A stretch of 64,000 nt of DNA from Nyssa sinensis (Eukaryota; Streptophyta; Magnoliopsida; Cornales; Nyssaceae): contig CM018036.1 in assembly GCA_008638375.1 (NCBI GenBank), forward strand, positions 10,634,328 to 10,698,327, given 5' to 3'. Made by a program: the position numbers and the translations under genes. Within the stretch, counting starts at the first letter, position 1; every line of letters starts with the position of its first letter. Shown piece after piece: positions 1-12,100 of the stretch. The notes under the pieces are model-generated. The model searched no databases. It saw nothing but the letters and a program-made list of their open reading frames with translations, and was not told the DNA's origin.

Positions 1-2156
1 CAAGCATCACCAGTAGTTCTTTTCCTAGTAATTTAGGAAGTCATCAATCTAGTCCTTTTACTATTGTATATTCAAACATTTGGGGTACCACAAGAATAAA
101 AAACTTCTCATTTTCAACATTTTGTAATCTTTGTGAATGATTTCTCTTGCACAACTTAGTTATTTCTTATGAAAGATCGTTCTAATTGACTAAGATTTTT
201 TTTTACGTTTTAAAATAAAATGTTGGGTCAACTTGACAAATGCATCAAGGTTTTACAGCCTTGACAATGCCCTTGAGTATACTCAATCCTTTATGCATGA
301 ATTTTGTGTTTAACGTGACATTATGCACCAGTTTACCTGCAAACATACATCTCAATGAAATAGCATTGCCAAATAGGTTATTGTTGTTATGACCCTATTT
401 CTCATCAGTATTATTTTATTGTTGATGTTACCGTTTCTGAATCACTGTCTTTCTTTTCAAGCCCAACCTAGTTCCTTCTAGTCAGGGGGAGCTTCCTTTG
501 CTAAGTATGTCTAATTTTGGGTCCTCCTCTTCTTGTGTGATTACTTCTTCTCTACAAGTAACCGACAAGTTGTCTCATGGGCTCCTGCTTGAGGTCCCAC
601 CTACTGCTCTGTCAGTGGTTCCATCTTCTCCTGATTTGCCCATTGCATCGCGGAAAGGTACTTATAGTTGTACTCAACATCCTATTTCCGATTTTGTATC
701 ATTGTATCATCTTTCCTCTGTCTTTCATTGTTTTGCTTCTTCATTTTCTTTTGTATTTATTCCTAGTTTTTTTTCATAGGCCTTTGCTTCTCTTGGATGG
801 AAACTGGCCATAGATGAGAAGATAATTGCTCCTTATAAGAATCAAACATAGGGTCCCACTCGTTTTCCTCTTGGTAAGCAGCATGTTGGGTGTTGGTGTT
901 GTTGGGTGTATATTGTGAAGTATCATCATAAAGGTTCTGTTGAGCACCTAAAGGCTCGCCTGGTTGCCAAAGGCCACTTAAACATATGGTATGAATTACT
1001 GTGGGACCTTATCCTCAGTTGCCCGCCTAAGTTTTGTTAAGACTTCTTATTTCCGTCGCAATATTCTCTCATCATTCCTATTCAGAAATCATTATGCTGA
1101 TAGTTTATGCGGATGACTATTATTATTGGCCATGACTTAGTAGGTATAACCAATTTAAAGCTTCATTTGATTAAGCAACTTCACACAAAAGATCTGTTCC
1201 TCTTTTGCTATTTCCTTATAATTGAGGTTGCTCGATCCAAGGGAAAAAAATAGCTTGTGTCAATAAATTATGTTTTCAACTTGTTCTCTGAGATAGGCAC
1301 TCTTGAAACTTGCCCTGATGATTCTCCACCGGATTTCATTGTGAAATTAGATGCTTTGAGAGGTTTTTGAGAACACAGGGCAGTATAGGAGGTTGGTAGG
1401 TAAGTTGAGTTATCTTATCGTGACACGCCTAGATATAATTATGCTTAAGTTTCTAATGCTGATTGGGCAAGCGACCGTAGTGATCAACAATCTACTTTTG
1501 GTTATTGTACATTTGTTGATTGTTATCTTGTTAATTGACATTGTAAAAACCAGATTGTGGTGACATGCTCTAGTGCTGAGGCAAAGTATCGTGCTATGGC
1601 TCATATTGCGCATGAAATGTTGTAGGTTAGGTAACTACTTTATGATATAGGTGTTGATGTGTCATCTCCTATGTCGATGTATTGTGATAATCAAGAAACT
1701 ATCTTCATTAATAATAATCTAATGTTTCATGAACGGACCAAACACATTGAAATTAATTGTTACCTTCTTCGAGATCTTATCATGCAAAAGCAGATTGTCA
1801 CCCCTTATGTTTAGTTTGGTGCTCAACTAAGTGGTATTTTTACCAGGTTGGGTTCAACTTTAGTGATCCATGTTCTAAGTTGGGCGTATTTGATGTATAT
1901 GCTCCAACTTGATGGGGGAGTGTTAGAGTTCTTATTTTGCTTGCTAGAGTATTTAAGTAAGGGCAATGTTATAATCTTTTTGTTTCATTTGCATAATATA
2001 AATAGTTGGTGCCTGGTGGTTTATATATGGTATACACACAACCAACACTTGTTATATTTCCTTCTCTCTTTTCTTTTCTGTTCTCTCCTTCCTTTCCTAG
2101 AAAACCGAAATACAATGCAATATTACACATTTTCTCCCAATCTCTTCTTTTTAACA
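1..2156 (+). mobile_element. Decayed Ty1/Copia retrotransposon, 3' part (element 1)
   Basis: Fragments of a Copia polyprotein run left to right in shifting frames. At 630-770 is the linker before reverse transcriptase (PIASRKGTYSC, then HPISDFVS), which closely resembles the same linker in Copia C at 11130-11190. RT pieces follow at 830-1300, including a YADD-like core near 1110. RNase H follows at 1420-1800 (SSAEAKYRAMAH, then YCDNQE, then [11 protein letters not shown]). A purine-rich tract at 1911-1920 precedes the 3' LTR. Many stops and frameshifts make it dead. The 5' part lies outside the window. It sits in the PRAF intron downstream of exon 3312-side sequence (exon 3112-3201), antisense to the gene. 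Confidence 0.85.
1921..2156 (+). repeat. Putative 3' LTR of Copia element 1
   Basis: Begins TGTTAGAG directly after the purine tract GATGGGGGAG and runs to a TAACA end, the usual TG...CA form. The partner LTR is outside the window, so the right boundary is inferred from the terminal dinucleotide only. Confidence 0.55.
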
Positions 2157-3111
2157 TAGAAAAATGAGGACATATCCCAAAGACAACCAAGGCATGTCCC
2201 AAGCTAGAGTAGGGATTCTCCCCAAGACAACCATGGAGAGAGACTTTAGAATCTGAAGGTTTTAAGCAAAATCTCACCTATAAAATGGTTCACTCTACCT
2301 TGAAATATTGTGCAAAGTGATTGAATCAATAATTTGAGGAAAGAATTTCTTAATGCTAAAGGGGAAGGTGATTTTTGGTTTATCAAATTTGTTTTGTACA
2401 CTTTCTATATAAAACTGAATAGTCACCCAATTTATGGAGTGGTGTTGGTGAACAATTCATTATTCCACTATGTATTTCATTTTGTTATTCCCTGCCTTAT
2501 TAGGACTTTTTTTTTTTGGTTGAATTTTCACAATTACATTTACAGCATGCAACTTTGCAAGCAATAGCAAGTTGTATCACTGACTCCAAGTTACACTTAG
2601 GCCACTGATGCTATGATGGACACCACACCAGTTTTTAGATCCATGTGTGAGAAATGTCAAGGATCTAGTGAAGAAGCAAGAAATGCGGTCTGCAAATCCA
2701 AGAAACCTGGCCTCCAATTTAAAGTGAATGTTGGAATGAAAGAATTTTTAAGTAAATAAAGAAATTTACTCTGTTTTTCTCCCTTAATTTTGCCATCATC
2801 ACCACTATATGATGTTGAAAATAGTGAAAAGGTTTTGCATAAATTTCAAAGAACCAAAGCAAACAGCAAACAATGGTAAAAAAAAGTCCATCTATAAGTA
2901 ATTTGGCCATGCCTCTGAGGGTAACAGATTTCAAATTTACACGAGCAGAGAACCTGAGTAGAAATGAAATGGAACTGCATATCGAGTTCATTTTTCAATT
3001 GGAAATCCCCAGTGAAAAGAATAATCCTGACACTATCTAATCTCAATTAAAAAGGGGGCCAATAACATCGTTGATATTTTTTTATACAAACAGCACAATG
3101 AACAAACTTAC
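2157..3111. other. Intron sequence, no gene seen
   Basis: AT-rich sequence between the Copia 1 remnant and PRAF exon 3. I read both strands for the next PRAF exon, which should continue the PH domain, and did not find it. It is probably left of the window. Nothing else is recognisable. Confidence 0.5.
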
Positions 3112-6100
3112 AGTACGCTGTCCAGGAATAATCCTTGAAACATGAATTAATCGTAGCTGTTTCTCCTCCTTGTTAGCATACCAAATTAATACCGTCTCAT
3201 CCTGAAACAGAAATACATAAACTTTTGCAGAATGACTAAAGAACCTTTTTAAATTAACATGGCAGTAAGTCAGAGATGGGATTTGCAATCTAATTTTAAC
3301 TCAGTAGCCACACAATAAGATGTCACAATAACTATTTGATTATTATAACTAATTGTATTAGATGATTAAATAGAACATTATTTTGATAAGTGATTAAATA
3401 GAACATATATAGATGAACATAAAATCAATAGCTACATGAGCCCATGATATTTTAAAATACATTGTCTAGGAAAGAAGCAATCAAAGATAGCTTATATATA
3501 TTTATATATTCAGGATGCTGAGTGAAAAAGAAGGAAGAACTTAATTTCTTTCATTCTACTATGCAAAATACACACACACACTATACATGAGTATCAGATC
3601 CCATAGCTGGAGGGATTTATAAGTCTAATCCCATGATTGATGGGATTATTCAAAGATAAACCAAAGAAAAAGGAATTTACAGCAGATTTACAATTAATAA
3701 AGTGAAAAAGGTGTGTTCCAAATCTTGCCCAAATCTTGGGAGACTAAGCTGATTATACGTTTCCTAATACTCCCTCTCAAGTTGGAGCACGAGGATTGAT
3801 CACACCCAACTTGGATTTAAGAAAACAAAACTGATTGTGTCCAAGGGCTGTGGTGAATGCATCAGCACATTGCTATTGCTTGGAACATAATGAGTAGGGT
3901 TTAAGCCTTTAACAATCCTCTCGCACACTAGGCGACAATAGAGATCAATGTGTTTAGCATGCTCATGGAAGACTGGATTCAGAGCAATATGTTAGGCAGC
4001 TTGGTTATCACAATAAAGCTGCACAGGCTGAGAATGTGAAACCCCCAAATCAGTTGGGAGATATTTAAGCCAAGTTATCTCACAAGTTGCAGTGGCCATG
4101 GATCAGTATTCAGCCATGGCCAAAGAGCAAGAAACAGTGCCTTGTTTTTTTTTTCTGTTTTCCAAGAGATTGGAGTTTGACCAAGGTAATAAAACCAGTA
4201 GTGGACCTGCAGGTGATAATGCAGCTTGCCTAATCTGAATCGGTACAGCAGACTAATTGTAGTGAGCTTCCGGAAGAGAGAAGAATACCGTGCCCACTAA
4301 GTAAACAATATTTGGCCATGTGATAAAGTAAAAGAAGTGATCAACAAGACGACGATATCAACTAGGATTATCAAGTAGCACTCCACTGTTCTCAAGTTTG
4401 AGATGTTGTCCCACAGGAAATTCACAACAACGTGAAACCCAAGCAACCAACATCGGTGAGGTGATCAAGTAAATGTTTACGCTGGCTTAAAAAATTTTCA
4501 TATTGTTATTGGTGTCTTGCATTCTTGAGCCTACTCGCACCCAAACCATTTTGGGCATTTTTAGGGTCTACCGATCGGCACTCGAGCTTAGAAAACCCCC
4601 CTCTGTTGGCCGATCGGTACACGAACTTTCGGAGCGTTTTGCATCAATTGGGAAAATGGCCAGCAACACTCGATGTGTGCCGCGCGGCACTCGAGTGTCA
4701 AAAAACCTTGTTCTGTGTGCCGATTGGCACTCTTAGCCCAATTTCACGATTTTTTTGCCTATTTTCGTATTTTAGGGTTTGGGGACACTATATATTGTAT
4801 TTTTCTGAGGGAAAAAGGTAGTGAGAGTGGCTGGAATAGTCTTTAGACTTTTGTGAGAGGGTTTTAACACCCCGTTTTGTATTTTTCATCTTTGATAGTG
4901 GATTCTTTTATTATGTTTCAGCCGTGGACATAGGCAACTTGCCGAATCATGTATATTTAGTGTTGCTGCCTAGATATTTACCCTGGAGGGGGGTGAATAG
5001 AGTATTTTGCAAATGTTGGTTTCTTTTTATCTCTTCAAAAATGAAAGTTGTAAATGCACAATAAATAAACGAGAGAGAGATAGAGAGCAAACACAGCAGT
5101 TTTACGAGGTTCGGAAAAATTCCTACGTCCTCGACTAAAGTATCCCCACTTGAGTTTTTCCACTATCGTGACCTCCTTGCAGATGGAGACCAAACCTTTA
5201 CAAAGCGAAGACCGCAGCCCTCTTATCCTAGCAAAATATACCATTTTTCCTCACCAGGTTGCATCTACCCACAACTCTTACCGCAATGAGATGATACAAA
5301 GATGTTTACCAAATAGCACTCTCTTCTAAAGTAGTTTTGGTGCAATAAGATGCTCACTCTCTATAGATAGATCAAGTGTAAGCTCTGAGTATTTAAGATG
5401 AGTATAACTTTCAGATCTAGATTTGGAAGATATTAGATCTAAAGTCAATAACAAAGATGTGATAGTGTAAGCTTGTAAGAGATGGCTTAGAAAGCCCTAG
5501 AGAACCTCTATTTATAGCCCTTTAAAGTATATATCTGTTGCTTTTCAAAGGGAGTCGTTTCCCCCTTTTTTGTCTATTCAAAATTTAAATTTGCTATTGC
5601 CAGATCGACTGAATCAGTCGACTGAATCATTAACCAGTCGACTACAATGAGGACTGGTGGACTGATTAGGTGAACTAATTTGTCCAGAGGGTTTGAGGGT
5701 CATTTGGTTAAGAACAATCAGTCGACTGTTTTTGAGGATCGGTCGACTAGTTTTATTTGTACACAGTTTTTGCCTTTGAAAAGTGGTCGACTGATATTGC
5801 TTTTAAGTCAACTAATTTGGACAATGTGCTCAAGCAATTCATCAATTGGCCATCCAGTCAACTAGTTCTATGAATCAATCGATTGGTTTTGTTTGTACAC
5901 TAATTTTGCCTTTAAAGGTCAATCGACTGAATCTTCTTAGAGGTCGACTAATTTGGACAGTGAGTCTGTAGGTTGTTTTGTAAAACATCACTCAATCGAC
6001 TGGTTCTTGAGATCAATCGACTGGTTTGATTAGTGTAACAAATAAGCTTTAAGAATCAGTCGACTGATTCCATGAACTGGTCAATTGGTTTAGACAGTAA

Positions 6101-9100
6101 GTGTCTTCTAACTTATTTTTCTTAGTGTACTTTTGTCAAAACCTTTTGATCTTTCAAAACTTAAGTTATAGCAATGTTTTTTTTTTGAAAAATCAATTGA
6201 GGTTAGTTCTTAGATGATCATTTTAAATAGTGTGAGCTTACGACCAATGATCAATCTAATCCTAACGTCACTCAAAACCTAAAGTAAGGAAAATGAAAGT
6301 CTTCACTTGAATCCTTAGACTTGAGTGTGTCCAATTTACTTGAATCATCATGAGAGCATTCCACTTGTTTTGATCTTTGCTTTGGAGCATATTCTTGAGT
6401 GGAATCTTTTAGCTTGATGGACTTTTGTCATTTTCTTGGTCAACAATTTTCTTTGACCTAGATGACCTATTTGCATTGTCACTTGGATAAAAAATTAGTC
6501 CATTGGATAATGTTTTATGATCATCAAAATTACTAAGATGCCCTTGTTTGAAAACCTTTAAGGCTAACAAGTGTCTTTGTTCTTCTTATGTGTTTGGTTG
6601 TTTGAACTTCTCTATTTCGTTTCTCGTTTATGTGCACAACAAACTGGTATTAGAGCCTTAGTGATGGCTAATGCAAATATGAAGTAGAGAAATTTGACGG
6701 TCAAAATAATTTTGGTCTTTGGCACACCAAGATGTGTGCTTTGTTACTGCAACAAAGGTTGGCGAAGGTTTTGGATGACACGTTGCCAACAACGTTGACC
6801 GTGGATCAGAAGAGCAAGATACAAGAAATGGCACATAGCGTTATTCAGTTATCTATTGCCGATGTAATCTTGCAGGAGGTCACAGATGAAGAAAAATTTA
6901 GAGAATCTATACATGATGAAGTAGCTCACCAACCGTTTATATTTGAAGCAACAGTTGTACACTGTCAAGATGAAGAAAGGTATGTCCATTAATGAGCAGC
7001 TTGATGAATTTAATAAAATTATTATGGACCTAAAGAACATTGATGTTAAAGTTGAAAAAGAAGACCAAGCCCTAATTGTTTTATGTTCATTGTCAAATTC
7101 CTTTGAGACTTTTGTTAATGTCATGTTATATAGAAGAGATACCATCTTTTTAGTTGATGTTAAGTTGTCTTTAAACTCGAAAAAGTTAAGGACTAAGTTG
7201 AATGGGAAATGCAATGATGATCTACAGGTCGAGGGCTTGTTTGTGAAGAGTCGTTCGGATTTCTCCAATAATAGATGTCGACTTGTTGAAAGGGGCTCTG
7301 GTAGTGTTAATGGTAGAGGTCGAGGAGGAGGTAGAGGCCAAGGTGGATCTAGAAGTCGATCACAGCCTAGACCACACACGAGTGAGATTGAATGTTACTT
7401 CACAATTTTGGGCACTACAAAACTGAGTGTCCTAAGCTCAAAGAACAAGAGGGTAAGAAGAAGTCGAATTTTGCTAATGTCACTGATGTTACGGAGAAAT
7501 TTCCTGAAATTTCAAATAACGTCCTTTCGGTTACCGTTTCGGATAATTTCTCTAAGGATGAGTGGATTCTTGAATCAGGTTGCTCCTGTCATATGACCCC
7601 AAATCGGGATTGGTTCACTACCTATGAGACAATCAATGGTGGTTTAGTCTTAATGGGTAATAACATAACCTGTAAAACAATTGGAATAGGTACAGTTCGA
7701 ATCCGGTTGCATAACTTAAAGAAGAATTTGATTTCCTTGGACTGTTTGGATTCCAATAGTTGCAAGTTCTTCGCTAAAGGTGGAGTTATGAAGGTTTGCA
7801 AGAGATCTTTTGTTGTGATGAAATGTATAAAAGTCAATGGCCTTTACGTTTTTTAGGACAACACAAGTTGTTAGTATTACAGGTGTTTCATCTTCATCTT
7901 CAGTTGATATAAATTCAGATACTACCCATTTGTGGCAAATGCAGTTAGGTTAGATGAGCGAAAGGGGTTTGACAATTATGAACAAACATGGTTTGCTTTG
8001 TGGACAGTCTATATGAAAGCTCGACTTTTGTGAACATTGTGTCTTCGAAAAACAGAAAAGGGTAAATTCAGTATCGTGATTCACAGAACCAAGGGTACAG
8101 TCGACTACATTCATTCGGGCTCTTTGGGGTCCTACAACTACCACATCCCACGATGGTACTCGGTATTTTCTCACTTTCACCGATAATTATTCAAGGAAAG
8201 TTTGGGTGTATTTTCTGAAGCACGAGAATGAGGCATTTACAACATTCAAGCAATGGAAAGTCTTGATTGAGAAGTAAACAAGAAAACAGGTCAAGCGGCT
8301 TAGAACAAACAATGCCATGAAATTTTGTGATGGAGAGTTTAATAAGTTCTGCCAGAATGAAGGCATTGTGAAACACCGCACAGTTTATGGCACTTCCCAA
8401 CAAAATGAAATCGCAGAATGGATGAATAGAACTCTTATGGGGAGAGGTCATTGCATGCTCTCAAATGTCGGGTAGTCTAAGGCATTTTGGGTTGAGGCCA
8501 TAAATACAGTTTGCTATTTGGTGAACCACTCTCCATCAACTACTATTGAAACTAAAACTCTTGATGAGTTATGGTCTGGTACTCCTATTGATTATTCGAA
8601 TTTGAGAGTTTTTTGGTTATCCTGCTTAGTATCATGTTAATGATAGTAAACTTGAGACCAGGGCCAAGAAGTGCATATTAATTAGATATCCACATTGGTG
8701 AAAGGATATAGATTATAGTGTAGTTATCAAATATATATATATATATATATATAGATTGTGGTGTCCTGATCCTAAGTCACCCAAGTTAATTATCAATAAG
8801 GAAGGTATGCTACTTTGATGAATCTGTTGTGTTTCATTCGAGAAAGGAGTTTAGTGATATTTCAATAGCAAGGAGGTGGAGCTTCACAGAGAGTGCAAAA
8901 GGGCACTCAACTTATGCTCATTGTTTCTACATGGAATTCTTCCTTAGACTCTGGGATAGAAAAAAACAACAATATAGCATTGCGGCTTGGTAGAGAAAGA
9001 AGACAGATTAAGCCACCTCCGAGATTTGGGTATGCGAATTTGGTTGTATATGCACTTACTATGGTAGAGGATATTGGAATTCAAGAGCTTTCCACCTATT

Positions 9101-12100
9101 TAGAAGTTGTCACAGCTAGTGAGTCTGCACAATAAATTGTGTCCATGAATGAAGAGGTTGAATCTCTTCATTAGAACTAGACTTGGGATTTGGTGAAATT
9201 GCCTAAGGGCTCAAAGATTGTTGGTTGCAAATGGATCTTCAAGGAAAAGGAAGGCATCCCAAGGGTTAAAGATGCTAGATACAAGGCATGCTTGGTTACA
9301 AAAGGCTATAGTTGAAGAGAAGGTGTCGTCTTTAATGAAGTTTTCTCACCCATTGTGAAACATAACTCTATTTGCGTGTTACTTGCTATGGTTGCTTTTG
9401 CTTTGTTTGATTTTGAGCTTAAGCAGCTTGATGTCAAGACAATGTCTTTAAATGGCAAGCTTAAGAAACCTATCTACATGAATCAACCACAGGGTTTTGT
9501 TGCGTAAGGTAAATAAAACCATGTTTATAGGTTGAGAAAGTCATTATATGGCTTCAGTAGTCTCCAAGGCAGTCAGTACGAATGTTTTGACACCTTTATG
9601 GTGGGACATGGTTACTCGAGGAGTAATTTTGATAATTGCGTGTATCACAGAGAGATGTCAAATGGTTCTTTTGTTTTCTTGTCACACTATGTGGATGACA
9701 TGCTTATAGCTGCCAAAAGCATGTCAAAAATTGTCAGTTTGAAGTCTCAGTTAAGTAATGAGTTTGAAATGAAAGATTTGGGTGTTGCAAAGAAGATTTT
9801 GGGTATGAAGATTCATAGGGATGGGAAATATGAAAAGTTGTACTTGTCAAAGTAGAAGTAGATAGAGAAGATGCTTGAACGTTTTTGCTACGCAGAGTTC
9901 CAAACTAGTGAGTACACTCGCCTCCCATTTTAGGCTTTCTGCAACATTGTCTCCCCAAAATGAGGAAGAAGAATAGTTTATGCAGAGTGTTCCATATTCG
10001 AGTGCAATTGGTAGCATCATGTATGCTATGGTTTGCACATGTCCAAACATTTCACAAGCAATCAGTGTTGTCAATCAACGCATGGCTAATCCTGGTAATG
10101 TTCATTGGCAAGCAGTGAAATGGATACTTCGGCATTTGAGAGGGACTTCAAATATTGGCGTAATTTTGTATAGAGCTTGTGGTTTTGGTTGTAGTGTTGT
10201 TGGTTATTGTTACAGAATATACATAGGATTATTCTAGAATATACAGGCTGTAGGGTTGACTGTATAGGCTCAATCATAGGGATTCTAATTAGTCTACTTT
10301 CCTAGTTTAGTCTCTCAATTTGTGTATAAATACACTTGTATATTTTGAATGTAATAAGATATAGAGAATTAATTTCTTTCTTGGTTTCATGGTATCAGAG
10401 CCAGGGTTAGAAAATTTTCCTTTGGCCTTTTCTTCTTTTCTTCTTCTCTGGTTTCCTGGCCCCTCTGCCCATAGTGAGCAGAATTAGGAAAACACTTAGG
10501 TCGCCTTGTTCGAGTGACCATTTTGTCTCACCGCCAACCAGGAGAGCATCGCCACCTGCCGATCGGTTGGTTCCCAAAGTCCGGTCACCAGAAACCACTG
10601 CGCGCGAGCCTCACACGCCACCAGAAGATTTCAGGCTCGTCACTGATCTCACGCGCCGGCGCGTGGAGGCGCGTGTGACTGTGCCCTCGACTTCCGATCA
10701 CCCTTCCTGGAGTCGTCTCTCTCTCTCCGACACTTCTGTGTAGTTGGTTGCTTGGTAGCAATTCGTTTGGGCACTCTGGTTGCCTTGTTTGCTTCACGGC
10801 TGTTCGTGAATTTCTTTTCTGTGTAATTCCTTGGGTGGTCTCTGTATTTCTTCTATGTTCTATCTCTATGGCTGATGAACAGAAGAGTTTGGTTGTGACA
10901 GATGTTATTCCCATGATGTCCAGAATCACAGAACACAAGTTAACTGGTCCCAATTATTTCGATTGGTGTAAGACCGTCAGATTTATCTGCGGAGCATTTC
11001 TAAGGACAATCATCTCACGGCTGATCCCCACCACCTCCTATTCGCTATGTCTATTCCCGACGACGAGACCCATCTGCTCCATGTCCCGCACCGGTTTCTT
11101 CTTCGCCATCGGATCCTGTGGCTGGTGATCTTGATCTTCCCATTGCCCTTCGCAAAGGTACGCGTCAGTGCACTTATCCTATTTCATCGTTTGTTTCTTA
11201 TGCTAACTTGTCTTCTTCTTCTTCGTGTTCATTTGTTGCTTCCCTTGATTCTGTGTCTCTTCCCAAAACTATCCATGGTGCCTTGTCCCATCCCGGATGG
11301 CGTGATGCTATGATCGAAGAGATGAATGCTTTAGATGCTAATGATACTTGGGATTTAGTGCCTTTACCTGCAAGAAAGAAAGCTATTGGTTGTAAATGGG
11401 TGTTTGCTGTCAAATTCAATTCCGATGGTTCCGTGGCTCGCCTTAAAGCCCGTCTTCTGGCTAAAGGCTATGCTCAGACTTATGGTGTGGATTATTCTGA
11501 TACTTTCTCCCCCGTTGCTAAGTTGACCTCGGTTCGTTTATTTATTTCTCTGGCAGCTACTAATGATTGGCCTTTACATCAGTTAGACATCAAAAATGCG
11601 TTCTTACATGGTGATCTCCAGGAGGAAGTGTATATGGAGCAACCAGTTGGATTTGTTGCTCAGGGGGAGTGTGGGCGAGTTTGTCATCTTCGTAAGTCCT
11701 TATATGGTTTGAAACAGAGTCCCCATGCTTGGTTTGGAAAATTTAGTCAGACAGTGGAGAAGTTTGGAATGAATAAGAGTAAGTCTGACCACTCAGTTTT
11801 CTATAAGCATTCTACATTTGGCCTCATTCTCCTTGTTGTGTATGTGGATGATATTGTCATTACTGGAAGTGATATTGTGGGAATTTCATCTTTGAAGTCC
11901 TTTCTTCATAGCCAGTTTCACACGAAAGATTTAGGGGTGTTGAAGTATTTCTTGGGAATTGAGGTGACAAGAAGCAAGAAAGGCATTGTCCTATCCCAGA
12001 GGAAATATGTGCTTGACCTATTAACTGAGACTGGAAAGTTGGGGGCTAAGCCATGCAGCGCTCCAATGCTTCCCAACCTACAACTCACGAAAGATGGAGA

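Noticed and set aside
5600..6065. TCGACTG repeats as a CRISPR-like array
   Set aside because: Units are degenerate, spacing is irregular, there are no cas genes, and the host is a plant nuclear genome; it is a minisatellite-like part of a transposon.
6849..7379. 176-codon minus-strand frame with a proline-rich start
   Set aside because: It is the antisense shadow of Copia B gag; the plus-strand frame carries the recognisable gag motifs.
10474..10743. 89-codon plus-strand frame in the Copia C leader
   Set aside because: It lies between the primer-binding site and gag, where Copia elements have untranslated leader; the frame is open because the leader is GC-rich.
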